From contig JAQCNN010000262.1 of NCBI GenBank assembly GCA_028275005.1, forward strand, positions 1-14,921: a DNA stretch of 14,921 nucleotides, in the 5' to 3' direction. The notes under the pieces were generated by a model. It was given only the letters and a program-made list of their open reading frames with translations, was not told where the DNA came from and did not search any database. Source of the stretch: Salinirussus sp. (lineage in GTDB: Archaea; Halobacteriota; Halobacteria; Halobacteriales; Haloarculaceae). Made by a program: the position numbers and the translations under genes. Shown here piece after piece: positions 1 to 6,883 of the stretch. Positions within the stretch are counted from its first letter, which is position 1. The number at the start of each line of letters is the position of its first letter.

Positions 1-2
1 GG

Positions 3-671
3 GAGGTCAGGGAGCGCGACGACGTACGGTGTGTCGTGGTCGAGGGTGCGGGCGACGCGTTCTGTGCCGGCGGGGACATCGGCGGGATGAGCGACCGGGA
101 GGACGTCCCCGGCCACGAGCGGGCCGAGGGGATCACCGAATCCGCGACCTGTGTGGCCTACGGGCTCTACGACTGTGCCCTGCCGACGGTCGCGAAGGTC
201 GACGGCTACTGTGTCGGCGCCGGCATGGGCGTGGCGCTGTCCTGTGATGTGGTGCTGGCCAGCGCGGATGCCACCTTCGGGCTCGCCTTCCGGAACGTCG
301 GGCTGAGCCTGGACTACGGCACCTCCTACCTCGTCACCCAGGCCGTCGGTCCCCACAAGACAAAGGAGCTGGCGCTGACCGCGGAACTGCTCTCGGGGGG
401 TGAGGCCGCGGAGCTCGGGCTCGTCAACCACGCCTACGCCCCCGGCGAGTTCGACGCGAAGGCCGACGCCTTCGTCGAGACGGTCGCCGAGGGGCCGACG
501 GTGGCACTCGAGTACTCGCTGCACAACATCGACCGCGCGGCCCGCCGGACCGTCGAGGAGGCAATCGAGGCCGAGTCCCAGGCCCAGAGTCTCGCCACCC
601 AGACCCGGGACCACGAGGAGGGTGTGGCGGCCTTCGCCGAGGACCGCGAGCCCGACTTCGAGGGGCGATAG
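3..671 (+). CDS. Enoyl-CoA hydratase/isomerase family protein (crotonase fold, PaaG-like), 5' partial
   Basis: The reading frame is open to the left edge, so the N-terminus is missing; about 222 residues remain of a usual 255-265. The first visible residues (EVRERDDVRCVVVEGAGDAF) already belong to the crotonase core. The CoA-binding and oxyanion-hole region A-G-G-D-I and the G-A-G-M-G segment followed by S-C-D-V are present. Aligned by eye with rat mitochondrial hydratase, the two catalytic glutamates (Glu144, Glu164) are replaced by Gly and Phe. An Asp is kept in L-S-L-D-Y-G, where PaaG-type isomerases have P-D-x-G. That suggests a double-bond isomerase or related acyl-CoA enzyme and not a classical hydratase; this is inference. 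It ends in TAG directly abutting the ATG of a paralogue, so the two are surely co-transcribed. The family is certain, the substrate unknown. Confidence 0.9.
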   Translation, partial: EVRERDDVRCVVVEGAGDAFCAGGDIGGMSDREDVPGHERAEGITESATCVAYGLYDCALPTVAKVDGYCVGAGMGVALSCDVVLASADATFGLAFRNVGLSLDYGTSYLVTQAVGPHKTKELALTAELLSGGEAAELGLVNHAYAPGEFDAKADAFVETVAEGPTVALEYSLHNIDRAARRTVEEAIEAESQAQSLATQTRDHEEGVAAFAEDREPDFEGR

Positions 672-1460
672 ATGGCCGCGGAGGTCCACACTGACCTGTC
701 GGACGGCGTCTTCACGGTCACGATGGCCGAGCCCGACCGCGACAACCCACTCTCCCGGGACACCTATCGGGCACTCTGTGCGGCCCTGGAGGCGGCCGAC
801 GGGACCGAGGCGCGGTGTCTCGTGCTCGAGGGGGCCGGCGACGCCTTCTCGACGGGCGCGGACATCGAGAGTCTCGGAACCGAGGACGAGCCGCCCACGC
901 TCGAGGAGCGCGTCGAGACGATCCAGACCCACGAACACCGTTTCGCCCGGGAGCTCATCGAGCACCCGCTCCCGTCGGTCGCGAAGGTCGACGGCGCGGC
1001 CATCGGCGACGGGGCCTGCTTTGCGCTGGCCTGTGATATCCCGCTGGCCAGCGAGCGCGCCAGAATTGGCTTCTCACACGCCCGCTTTGCCCTGAGTCTG
1101 GACTGTGCGAGCTCCTATGTCCTCCCGCGGCTGGTCGGCCGTGGGGTGGCGATGGAGCTCGCGCTGACCGGGAAGATCATCGACGGCGAGCGCGCCGCCG
1201 AGCTCGGGCTGGTCAACCACGTCTACCCCGACGACGAGTTCGAACAGCGGGCCGACGAGCTGGTCGAGACGCTGGCGACGGGTGCGCCGGTCGCCCAGCG
1301 ACAGATCAAGCGGCTCGTCCGGACGGGCTACGACCGCGACCTCGACGAGGCGCTACACGACGAGGCGACGAGCCAGGTCGTCGCCGCCGACACCGACGAC
1401 TACGACCGCGCGGCCGAGGCGCTCCGACGCGGCGAGGAGCCGACCTTCGAGGGCCGGTAG
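672..1460 (+). CDS. Enoyl-CoA hydratase/isomerase family protein (crotonase fold, PaaG-like)
   Basis: A complete 262-residue crotonase, the normal length. The ATG follows the stop of the preceding paralogue with no gap, pointing to translational coupling in one transcript. Visible landmarks are the oxyanion-hole segment V-L-E-G-A-G-D-A-F-S-T-G-A-D-I (51-65), G-D-G-A-C (112-116) with C-D-I (121-123), the A-x-E-L-A-L-T-G-K helix, and A-A-E-L-G-L-V-N-H. By eye alignment to rat hydratase, Glu144 corresponds to Cys116 and Glu164 to His136, so neither catalytic glutamate is kept; Asp144 in L-S-L-D-C sits where PaaG-type isomerases carry their acidic residue. It shares long blocks with the upstream gene (L-A-L-T-G/A, A-A-E-L-G-L-V-N-H, C-terminal F-E-G-R), consistent with tandem duplication then divergence. 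It likely acts on a CoA thioester in the cytosol, in fatty-acid or aromatic-acid breakdown; the exact reaction cannot be read from the sequence. Confidence 0.93.
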   Translation: MAAEVHTDLSDGVFTVTMAEPDRDNPLSRDTYRALCAALEAADGTEARCLVLEGAGDAFSTGADIESLGTEDEPPTLEERVETIQTHEHRFARELIEHPLPSVAKVDGAAIGDGACFALACDIPLASERARIGFSHARFALSLDCASSYVLPRLVGRGVAMELALTGKIIDGERAAELGLVNHVYPDDEFEQRADELVETLATGAPVAQRQIKRLVRTGYDRDLDEALHDEATSQVVAADTDDYDRAAEALRRGEEPTFEGR

Positions 1461-1505
1461 GGCGCACAGCCGAGTTAGGTGGCGTCTGTCGCGGCTGTCC
1501 ACAGC

Positions 1506-1510
1506 CTTTT
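1506..1510 (+). promoter_or_regulatory. Putative TATA-like element for the DUF192 gene
   Basis: CTTTT lies 25-29 bases upstream of the ATG at 1535 in otherwise GC-rich DNA. The spacing fits an archaeal TATA box driving a leaderless transcript, and no Shine-Dalgarno sequence is seen. The match is short, so the call is tentative. Confidence 0.4.
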
Positions 1511-1534
1511 GCCCCGAGCCGACGAGCGGACAGT

Positions 1535-2020
1535 ATGCGCGTGCTTCACGAGCCTGGCCCCGATGCCGTGTGCGAGGGAGGGGTGGAGCAACGGGCCAAC
1601 CGTGGGGGGAGCGCCGACGACACCGGAGGCCCCGGCCGCGTCCTCGCCGCGGAGGCCGAACGCCCGGAGTCGGCGCTCGCAAACGCCAGAGGGCTCCGCT
1701 TTCGCCGCGAGCTGCCCGAGGACTACGCCTTCGTCATGGACGTCGGACACACGAGTTCGCTGCCACTGGTTGGCGGGCCACGGTGGGCGGTCGTCGACAT
1801 GCTGTTCGTGCATCTCCCGCTCGACGTCCTCTGGCTGGTCGAGGGGGAGGTGGTCAAGACGAAGCGGCTGCGCCGGTGGACGGGGGTCGGGGTCGGGAAA
1901 GCCGACACTATCGTCGAACTCCCGGCCGGCGCGGCCGAGGCCGTGGCCGTCGGCGACACCGTCCGGGTCGTCGAGGTGAGGGCTGCCGAGTCCTCGGACG
2001 GTGCCGGGGCCGGTGGCTGA
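1535..2020 (+). CDS. DUF192 family protein
   Basis: A 161-residue protein recognised from the DUF192 pattern: A-R-G-L-x-F-R-R (51-58), A-F-V-M-D (65-69), M-L-F-V-H-L-P-L-D-V-L-W-L (89-101), G-K-A-D-T-I-V-E-L-P-A-G (121-132) and V-G-D-T-V (139-143). The biochemical role of this family is not settled. Many bacterial members carry an export signal; none is visible here, so the protein is probably cytosolic. The first 45 residues include a Gly/Asp/Arg-rich stretch (about 15-35) that looks like a poorly conserved insertion before the domain. The ATG at 1535 is chosen because it follows a TATA-like element at leaderless spacing and the MRVLHEPG beginning resembles what I recall of haloarchaeal members. 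It sits 74 bases after the crotonase pair and probably has its own promoter. Confidence 0.85.
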   Translation: MRVLHEPGPDAVCEGGVEQRANRGGSADDTGGPGRVLAAEAERPESALANARGLRFRRELPEDYAFVMDVGHTSSLPLVGGPRWAVVDMLFVHLPLDVLWLVEGEVVKTKRLRRWTGVGVGKADTIVELPAGAAEAVAVGDTVRVVEVRAAESSDGAGAGG

Positions 2021-2038
2021 CGCCGGCAGACAGACAGG

Positions 2039-2046
2039 TTTATCAA
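2039..2046 (+). promoter_or_regulatory. TATA box upstream of the CimA-like gene
   Basis: TTTATCAA is the most AT-rich octamer in this neighbourhood. It predicts a transcription start near 2066-2070. That is 15-18 bases before the GTG at 2084 used by the synthase, but it coincides with an out-of-frame ATG at 2068. Confidence 0.6.
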
Positions 2047-2083
2047 TCAGGGTTGCCCCACGCTCACATGGATATCATGACCT

Positions 2084-3622
2084 GTGATCGATTTATTCGG
2101 GGGCCACCCCGACACAACCCCACTCTCTGACGCCGGCGACGTACAGTTTCTCGACACCACGTTGCGTGACGGGGAGCAAGCCCCCGGTGTGTCGCTGACG
2201 CCCGACGGGAAAGAGCGCATCGCACGGGCGCTCGACCGGGCCGAGGTCGGCATCATCGAGGCCGGGAGCGCCTGCACCGGCCCGGGCGAGCGCGAGACCA
2301 TCTCACGGGTAACAGACTTAGACCTGGACGCGACGGTCACCAGCTTCTGTCGCGGTATCAAAGCCGATATCGACCTCGCACTCGAGTGTGGCGTGGACGG
2401 GGTCGACCTGGTCGTGCCGGCGAGTGACAAGCACATCGAGGAGAAGGTCGGCACCACCCACGAGGAGAACGTCGAGACGACCGCGGAGCTCGTCGCGTAC
2501 GCAAAGGACCACGGCCTCTGGGTCGAGGTCATCGGCGAGGACGGCTCCCGGTCGGACTTCGACTACCTCGAGGAGCTGATGACCGCGGCGCTGGACGCGG
2601 GTGCCGACCGGGTCTGTTACGCCGACACGGTCGGCCACGCCACACCCGACCGAACCCTGGAGGCCGTTTCGCGGCTGACCGACCTGGGTCCGACGAGCAC
2701 CCACACCCACGACGACCTGGGGCTCGCCGTAACGAACGCCCTGGTGTCGGTCGCGGCGGGGGCTGACCTCGTCCACGGCACGGTCAACGGGATCGGCGAG
2801 CGAGCCGGCAACGTCGCCTTAGAGGAGGTCGCAGTCGCCCTCGACCACGGCTACGGGGTCGAACCGATGGACCTCTCGACGGTGTACGACCTCGCCCAGC
2901 TGGTGGCGAAGCTGACGGGCATCCCGCTGGCCCCCAACAAGGCCGTCGTGGGGGCAAACGCCTTTACCCACGAGTCGGGCATCCACACCGACGGCACCCT
3001 CAAAGACGACGCGATGTACGAGCCGTACCCGCCCGAGAAGGTCGGCCGGGAGCGCCGGCTGGCGCTTGGCAAACACGCCGGCCACGCGGGCGTCGAGGCG
3101 GCCCTCACCGAGCGTGGCTTCGACCTCGACGACGAGGCCGTCGACGAGGTTGTCACCCGTGTAAAGGCCATCGGCGACCGGGGCAAGCGTGTGACCGACG
3201 CCGACCTGCTGACCATCGCCGAGGAGGTCGAGGGCCGGGACCGCGAGCGCCGCGTCGAGTTACTCGACCTGACTGCGGTGTCGGGTGTCACCCCGCCGAC
3301 GGCGAGTGTCAGGCTCGACGTCGAAGGGGAGGAGCGGGAGAACGCCGCCACCGGCTCCGGCCCGGTCGACGCGGCGATGAACGCCGCCGAGGAGGCACTC
3401 GCCCACGAGGCAAACGCCTCCCTCGAATCCTACCACGTCGACGCCATCACCGGTGGCACCGACGCCGTCGTCACCGTCGAGGTGGAGATGTCCAAAAACG
3501 ACGACCACGTCACCGTCACCGTCTCCGACTCCGACATCACCTCGGCGTCGGTGACGGCGATGGTCGACGCGATGGACCGGCTGGTCGAACGCGGCGACGC
3601 GGAGGTCGTCGCCGACGACTGA
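2084..3622 (+). CDS. cimA: (R)-citramalate synthase / 2-isopropylmalate synthase family enzyme, CimA-like
   Basis: This 512-residue enzyme of the DRE-TIM metallolyase family condenses acetyl-CoA with a 2-oxo acid, pyruvate if it is citramalate synthase, for branched-chain amino acid synthesis. Signatures are L-D-T-T-L-R-D-G-E-Q (23-32; metal ligand Asp24, catalytic Arg28), H-T-H (207-209), G-T-V-N-G-I-G-E-R-A-G-N (232-243) and H-E-S-G-I-H (296-301). A C-terminal regulatory LeuA-dimer-like domain spans about 385-512, so feedback inhibition is likely. E-A-G-S-A-x-T-x-x-G-E-R and the P-P-N/A-P-N-K-A-V-V-G stretch resemble methanogen CimA more than bacterial LeuA, but substrate choice is inferred. 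GTG at 2084 is the only plausible start, since an in-frame TGA lies at 2078-2080. No other branched-chain pathway gene is in the window. The gene converges on the MATE gene with a 28-base gap. Confidence 0.88.
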   Translation: MIDLFGGHPDTTPLSDAGDVQFLDTTLRDGEQAPGVSLTPDGKERIARALDRAEVGIIEAGSACTGPGERETISRVTDLDLDATVTSFCRGIKADIDLALECGVDGVDLVVPASDKHIEEKVGTTHEENVETTAELVAYAKDHGLWVEVIGEDGSRSDFDYLEELMTAALDAGADRVCYADTVGHATPDRTLEAVSRLTDLGPTSTHTHDDLGLAVTNALVSVAAGADLVHGTVNGIGERAGNVALEEVAVALDHGYGVEPMDLSTVYDLAQLVAKLTGIPLAPNKAVVGANAFTHESGIHTDGTLKDDAMYEPYPPEKVGRERRLALGKHAGHAGVEAALTERGFDLDDEAVDEVVTRVKAIGDRGKRVTDADLLTIAEEVEGRDRERRVELLDLTAVSGVTPPTASVRLDVEGEERENAATGSGPVDAAMNAAEEALAHEANASLESYHVDAITGGTDAVVTVEVEMSKNDDHVTVTVSDSDITSASVTAMVDAMDRLVERGDAEVVADD

Positions 3623-3650
3623 ACGCCGGCGCCTCCGACGTCTCACCCGC

Positions 3651-5180
3651 TCAGTCGTCGGTCAGGTCCGCGTCCGCGGAGTCGGCCGCGGCCGCGCCCT
3701 CACCGGGTTCGTCCCCGGTAGTCGCGGGGGGCTCGTCGTCGGTGAGGTCGGCGTCACGCCAGGTTCCCTGCTCGAACCAGACGAGCGCGACCACCGCCGC
3801 GACCACACTCGAGAGGGCAAACCCGAGCCAGATCCCCTGTGGGGTCTTCGACCCGAAGATCCAGACGTCGGTCGGAAGGATGTTCTGCGAGGCGACGTAG
3901 GCGATCGGGAGCCGGATCACCCCGAACAGCATGAGCGCGATGGCGGCGGCGGTCAGCGTGCGACCCGTCCCGCGGAACCCGCCGCTGTAGGCCCGGAGGA
4001 CCCCGATGAAGCCGAAGGTCGGGGCGACCCATCGCAGGAAGGTGGCCCCCTCCTCGACGACCGCGGGGTTGCTGTCGAACAACCGGATGATCGACGGCGC
4101 GAAGACGAAGATCACCACCCCGAGTGCCGCAAGCAGGAGAAAGGAAACCTTCGCGGCGAAGCGGTTGGTGGCGGCGACCCGGTCGGGCTTGTCGGCGCCG
4201 ATGTTCTGGCCGGTGATCGTCTCGACGCCACGGTCGATGGCGATGGCGGGCATAAAGATGAGCGAGAACACCCGGACGCCGACGCCAAACGCGGCGATGA
4301 CGGGTGTCGAGAACAGCGTCACGATGAAGAGAACGGCGTTGACCGAGACGGCCCGGCCGGTGTTCTCGATGGAGGCCGGCACCCCGATCCTGAGCAGCTT
4401 GCGGGCGTAGGAGAGGTCGGGCCACATCTCAGTGACCCGGATGCGGACGCCGCGGACGCCCTGGAACATGATCGCCAGCCCGACCACCATTGCCAGTCCG
4501 CGGGCGAAGACAGTCGCGATGGCGGCCCCTTCGACACCGAGCCGCGGGAACGGCCCCCACCCGAAGATGAGAAACGGGTCGAGTGCGATGTTGAGAATCA
4601 CGGTTCCGAGCATCACGACCATCGGCGTGACCGTGTCGCCGGACCCACGCATCAGTGCGATGAACACGAAGAAGCCGAACATAAACGGGAGCCCGAGCGT
4701 GATGACCTCGAGATAGTCGGTCGCCAGCGTCTCGACGACCGGTTCGGTCCCGAACAGACTCAGCAGGTCCCCGATAAAGAGGAAGCCGACCCCGCCGAGC
4801 AGCGTTGCCGCGATGAGCGAGAACGTCACCGTCTGGGAGGCGGCGTACTCGGCACGGCGCAGCTGCTCCGCGCCGGTGTGCTGTGCCACGAGCACACTGC
4901 CCGCGACGGTCAACCCCATCCCCAGCGAGATGAACAGGTAGACCATCGGGAACCCGAGGCTGATCGCCGCCAGGGCCTCCGTGCTGTACCGACCCAGCCA
5001 GAACGTGTCCGCGAGATTGTAGGCCACCTGCAGGAGATTGGTGATGACGATCGGCAGCGAGAGGAAAAACAGCGACCTGCCGATGCTCCCGTTGGTGAGG
5101 TCGAGTTCCTCCTGGCTCTTGAACAGTGACCCGACCCGTCGCCTGGCGCGGTCGAGTACCGTCTGGACCCGGCCGCTCAT
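3651..5180 (-). CDS. MATE family efflux transporter
   Basis: A 509-residue integral membrane protein with about 12 hydrophobic helices in two similar halves, the usual MATE size plus a tail. The first half opens with G-S-I-G-R-S-L-F-F-L-S-L-P-I-V-I-T-N-L-L-Q and Y-N-L-A-D-T-F-W-L-G (about 27-66), typical of DinF/NorM-type exporters. The second half begins near L-L-R-I-G-V-P-A-S-I-E-N. Such proteins export drugs or metabolites in exchange for Na+ or H+. The acidic tail (about 470-509) carries the heptad DADLTDD twice, at 476-482 and at the extreme C-terminus (503-509). Its ATG overlaps the stop of the tetR-like gene by 4 bases, so the two are co-transcribed and the regulator probably controls this exporter. 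The substrate is unknown. Confidence 0.93.
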   Translation of the reverse strand: MSGRVQTVLDRARRRVGSLFKSQEELDLTNGSIGRSLFFLSLPIVITNLLQVAYNLADTFWLGRYSTEALAAISLGFPMVYLFISLGMGLTVAGSVLVAQHTGAEQLRRAEYAASQTVTFSLIAATLLGGVGFLFIGDLLSLFGTEPVVETLATDYLEVITLGLPFMFGFFVFIALMRGSGDTVTPMVVMLGTVILNIALDPFLIFGWGPFPRLGVEGAAIATVFARGLAMVVGLAIMFQGVRGVRIRVTEMWPDLSYARKLLRIGVPASIENTGRAVSVNAVLFIVTLFSTPVIAAFGVGVRVFSLIFMPAIAIDRGVETITGQNIGADKPDRVAATNRFAAKVSFLLLAALGVVIFVFAPSIIRLFDSNPAVVEEGATFLRWVAPTFGFIGVLRAYSGGFRGTGRTLTAAAIALMLFGVIRLPIAYVASQNILPTDVWIFGSKTPQGIWLGFALSSVVAAVVALVWFEQGTWRDADLTDDEPPATTGDEPGEGAAAADSADADLTDD

Positions 5181-5827
5181 TCGGTGACCTCCGTCGTGAC
5201 CCCCGACTCAGAACCGTCGTCCTCCGGTGTCGTGTCCTCGCCTCCGGCGTCGGCTACCAGGTGTGTCTCGACGTAGGAGTGGAGCATCCGCCGGGTGCAG
5301 TCGGTGTCCTGCCCGACCGACACCCGCTTTGTGCCGGCGCCGTCGAGTGCCGTCACCAGAAAGCGGGCCGTATCCGCCGGGTCGACCGCGCGGAACTCCT
5401 CGGTCTCGATCCCCTCGGCGACGAGCGTCCGTGCCTGCTCGTAGAGGAACCTATCGAAGCGCTTCAGCCGCTCGCGGACGTCCTCGTCGTAGGGGGCCTG
5501 TGCCTTCAACTCGAGCAGCGCCGTTCGAAAGGCGACCCGCTCGTCCTCGGTCGGCTCCGGGGGGACGAGTACGTCGTCGATGAACGCCTCCAGTCGCTCG
5601 GCGGGCGTCGCCCCCTCGGGGTCGCGAACCCGGTCGGTGAACTCCGCGTAGAGGTAGTCCAGAAAGGAGACCAGCAGGTCGTGTTTGCTGTCGTGGTGGT
5701 AGTGGAGGGCGGCCTTCGAGACGTCGGTCTCGTCGGCGATGTCCTGCATCGTCAGCGAGGCGTACCCGTGGCTACAGAGCGCGCGGTAGGTCGCCTCCAT
5801 CAGCGGGTCGGCGTCCTCATCGGTCAT
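5177..5827 (-). CDS. TetR/AcrR family transcriptional regulator
   Basis: A 216-residue TetR-type repressor. The N-terminal DNA-binding domain covers about residues 8-56: A-L-C-S-H-G-Y-A-S-L-T-M-Q-D-I-A-D-E-T-D-V-S-K-A-A-L-H-Y-H is a textbook TetR helix-turn-helix (about 25-47), followed by H-D-S-K-H-D-L-L. The rest (about 65-190) is the variable ligand-binding and dimerisation domain, here acidic. ATG at 5827 is kept because a perfect palindromic operator lies 10-29 bases upstream and the domain begins at the usual distance. The gene overlaps the MATE exporter by 4 bases. The likely arrangement is an autoregulated repressor-exporter operon induced by a compound the exporter removes; the ligand is not predictable. 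Confidence 0.93.
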   Translation of the reverse strand: MTDEDADPLMEATYRALCSHGYASLTMQDIADETDVSKAALHYHHDSKHDLLVSFLDYLYAEFTDRVRDPEGATPAERLEAFIDDVLVPPEPTEDERVAFRTALLELKAQAPYDEDVRERLKRFDRFLYEQARTLVAEGIETEEFRAVDPADTARFLVTALDGAGTKRVSVGQDTDCTRRMLHSYVETHLVADAGGEDTTPEDDGSESGVTTEVTE

Positions 5828-5836
5828 CTATCTATA

Positions 5837-5856
5837 CTTACTGACCAGTCAGTAAG
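5837..5856. promoter_or_regulatory. Palindromic TetR-family operator
   Basis: CTTACTGACCAGTCAGTAAG consists of two perfect 9-base arms around a 2-base centre (CA). Size, symmetry and the TGAC/GTCA core are typical of operators bound by TetR/AcrR dimers. The site lies 10-29 bases upstream of the regulator's ATG, and its distal arm covers the position (-24 to -29) where a leaderless promoter's TATA box should be. Binding would block TBP/TFB access and repress both the regulator and the exporter. This is the clearest regulatory site in the window; that it is bound by the adjacent regulator is inference. Confidence 0.8.
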
Positions 5857-5994
5857 AGTCTTCTGCACTCCGCGCGGCCGGGGGCGAACTGGCCGCCCGG
5901 ACCCGCCCGTCTGTGGCCGGTCCGACGCTGTCTCACGGCGGCCGGGCGGGGTGAGAACCACCCTGGCGGCCCGGGAAGGTCCGCGGGGGACAGC

Positions 5995-6000
5995 TATAAT
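5995..6000 (+). promoter_or_regulatory. TATA box of the alpha/beta hydrolase gene
   Basis: TATAAT stands out in GC-rich DNA 27-32 bases upstream of the ATG at 6027. The spacing predicts a leaderless transcript. The 138 bases between this and the TetR operator are GC-rich and show no further site I would defend. Confidence 0.65.
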
Positions 6001-6026
6001 GATGGCCGCGACGACAGTCTCAGGCG

Positions 6027-6773
6027 ATGGAACGAGCGACGATCGGCGAGGGCGGTATCGACTACTACTACCAGGACGTTGGGGGTGGGCCGCCCGTAAC
6101 TCTCGTGCACGGGTTCAGCGCGAACCACCTCTCGTGGTACCAGCAGGTGCCGACGTTCCGGGCCGACTACCGGTGTGTCGTCCCCGACCAGCGCCGGTTC
6201 GGGCGCTCGGTCGACACCGCCGGGGCCGGCGTGGGGGCATTCCCCGACGACCTCGCGGCCCTGCTCGACCACCTCGGGGTCGAGGAGACGGCGCTGGTCG
6301 GCCACTCGATGGGTGGGTGGACCGTCGGCTCCTTTGCCACCCAGCACCCCGAGCGGGTGACCGCGCTGGTGCTCTCGGCCACCCCCGGTGGGCTGATCCC
6401 CCCCGAACGCCACGAGCGACTGATGGCCCAGGGCGAGCCGCCCGAGGCCGACCCGCTCACGCCCGAGGCGGCGTTTCTCGCGGATTCCATCGACGGGCTG
6501 AACCGCGACAAGCCGCCCTCGTGGGCGGAGACCCGGCCGCCGCTCGACGACCTGCCGCTCGACGCCGACACGGTCGTCGACGCCGACATCCCCGTGCTGG
6601 TTGTCGCGGGCGAGGCCGACGAGTTCATGCCGGCCCCGGCGGTCGACGCTGTGGCCGAGCACCTCGACGCCGAGACGGCGGTCATCGGGAACGCCGGTCA
6701 CTCGGCGTACTTCGAGCAACCTGAAGCGTTCAACAGCGTCGTCGGGGGCTTCCTCGAGGACACCCTCCGGTGA
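6027..6773 (+). CDS. Alpha/beta hydrolase
   Basis: A 248-residue cytosolic hydrolase of normal family length. The oxyanion segment T-L-V-H-G-F lies at 25-30, the nucleophile elbow G-H-S-M-G-G at 92-97 makes Ser94 the nucleophile, Asp198 in A-G-E-A-D-E-F is the likely acid, and His225 in N-A-G-H-S completes the triad. A cap region occupies about 120-175. The closest general types are epoxide hydrolases, haloperoxidase-like esterases and MhpC-type C-C hydrolases; nothing visible decides among them. The start is set by a TATA box at leaderless spacing, and the N-terminus runs directly into the first beta strands. It is monocistronic: the tetR-like gene upstream is divergent, and a separate promoter precedes the next gene 110 bases on. 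Confidence 0.9.
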   Translation: MERATIGEGGIDYYYQDVGGGPPVTLVHGFSANHLSWYQQVPTFRADYRCVVPDQRRFGRSVDTAGAGVGAFPDDLAALLDHLGVEETALVGHSMGGWTVGSFATQHPERVTALVLSATPGGLIPPERHERLMAQGEPPEADPLTPEAAFLADSIDGLNRDKPPSWAETRPPLDDLPLDADTVVDADIPVLVVAGEADEFMPAPAVDAVAEHLDAETAVIGNAGHSAYFEQPEAFNSVVGGFLEDTLR

Positions 6774-6820
6774 GCCGCCGTGACGCGAGAGCGCGGGAGT
6801 GTCGACGACCGACGCACAGG

Positions 6821-6835
6821 CCGGCGGAGCGCCGG
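6821..6835. other. Short GC hairpin between the hydrolase and carbonic-anhydrase-like genes
   Basis: CCGGCG, a 3-base loop GAG, then CGCCGG form a 6-bp perfect stem about 50 bases after the hydrolase stop. There is no T-tract after it, so a bacterial-type terminator is not supported. It may be chance in DNA this GC-rich. Confidence 0.25.
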
Positions 6836-6853
6836 ACAGCCGCGAGGGGTAGA

Positions 6854-6859
6854 TTCAAG
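6854..6859 (+). promoter_or_regulatory. Putative TATA-like element of the gamma-carbonic-anhydrase-like gene
   Basis: TTCAAG, within AGATTCAAG, is 25-30 bases upstream of the GTG at 6884. The spacing suits a leaderless transcript, and the core resembles the TTCAAC element in front of the S9 peptidase gene at 12615. Confidence 0.45.
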
Positions 6860-6883
6860 CCCGGGCTCCTGTAGTACGGGGAC

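Noticed and set aside
1282..2130. 282-codon plus-strand frame spanning the end of the crotonase, the DUF192 gene and the cimA leader
   Set aside because: The long form is out of frame with two real genes and Arg-rich; only its last 20 codons, from ATG 2068, are of interest and are reported separately.
5857..5994. Additional small gene or regulatory site between the tetR-like gene and the hydrolase
   Set aside because: The stretch is GC-rich with no start-plus-frame of convincing composition and no clear repeat; it appears to be spacer between divergent promoters.
5126..6724. 532-codon plus-strand open frame across the tetR-like gene and the hydrolase
   Set aside because: It covers the opposite strand of the regulator, a regulatory gap, and the wrong frame of the hydrolase; its Arg/Pro-rich translation has no family.
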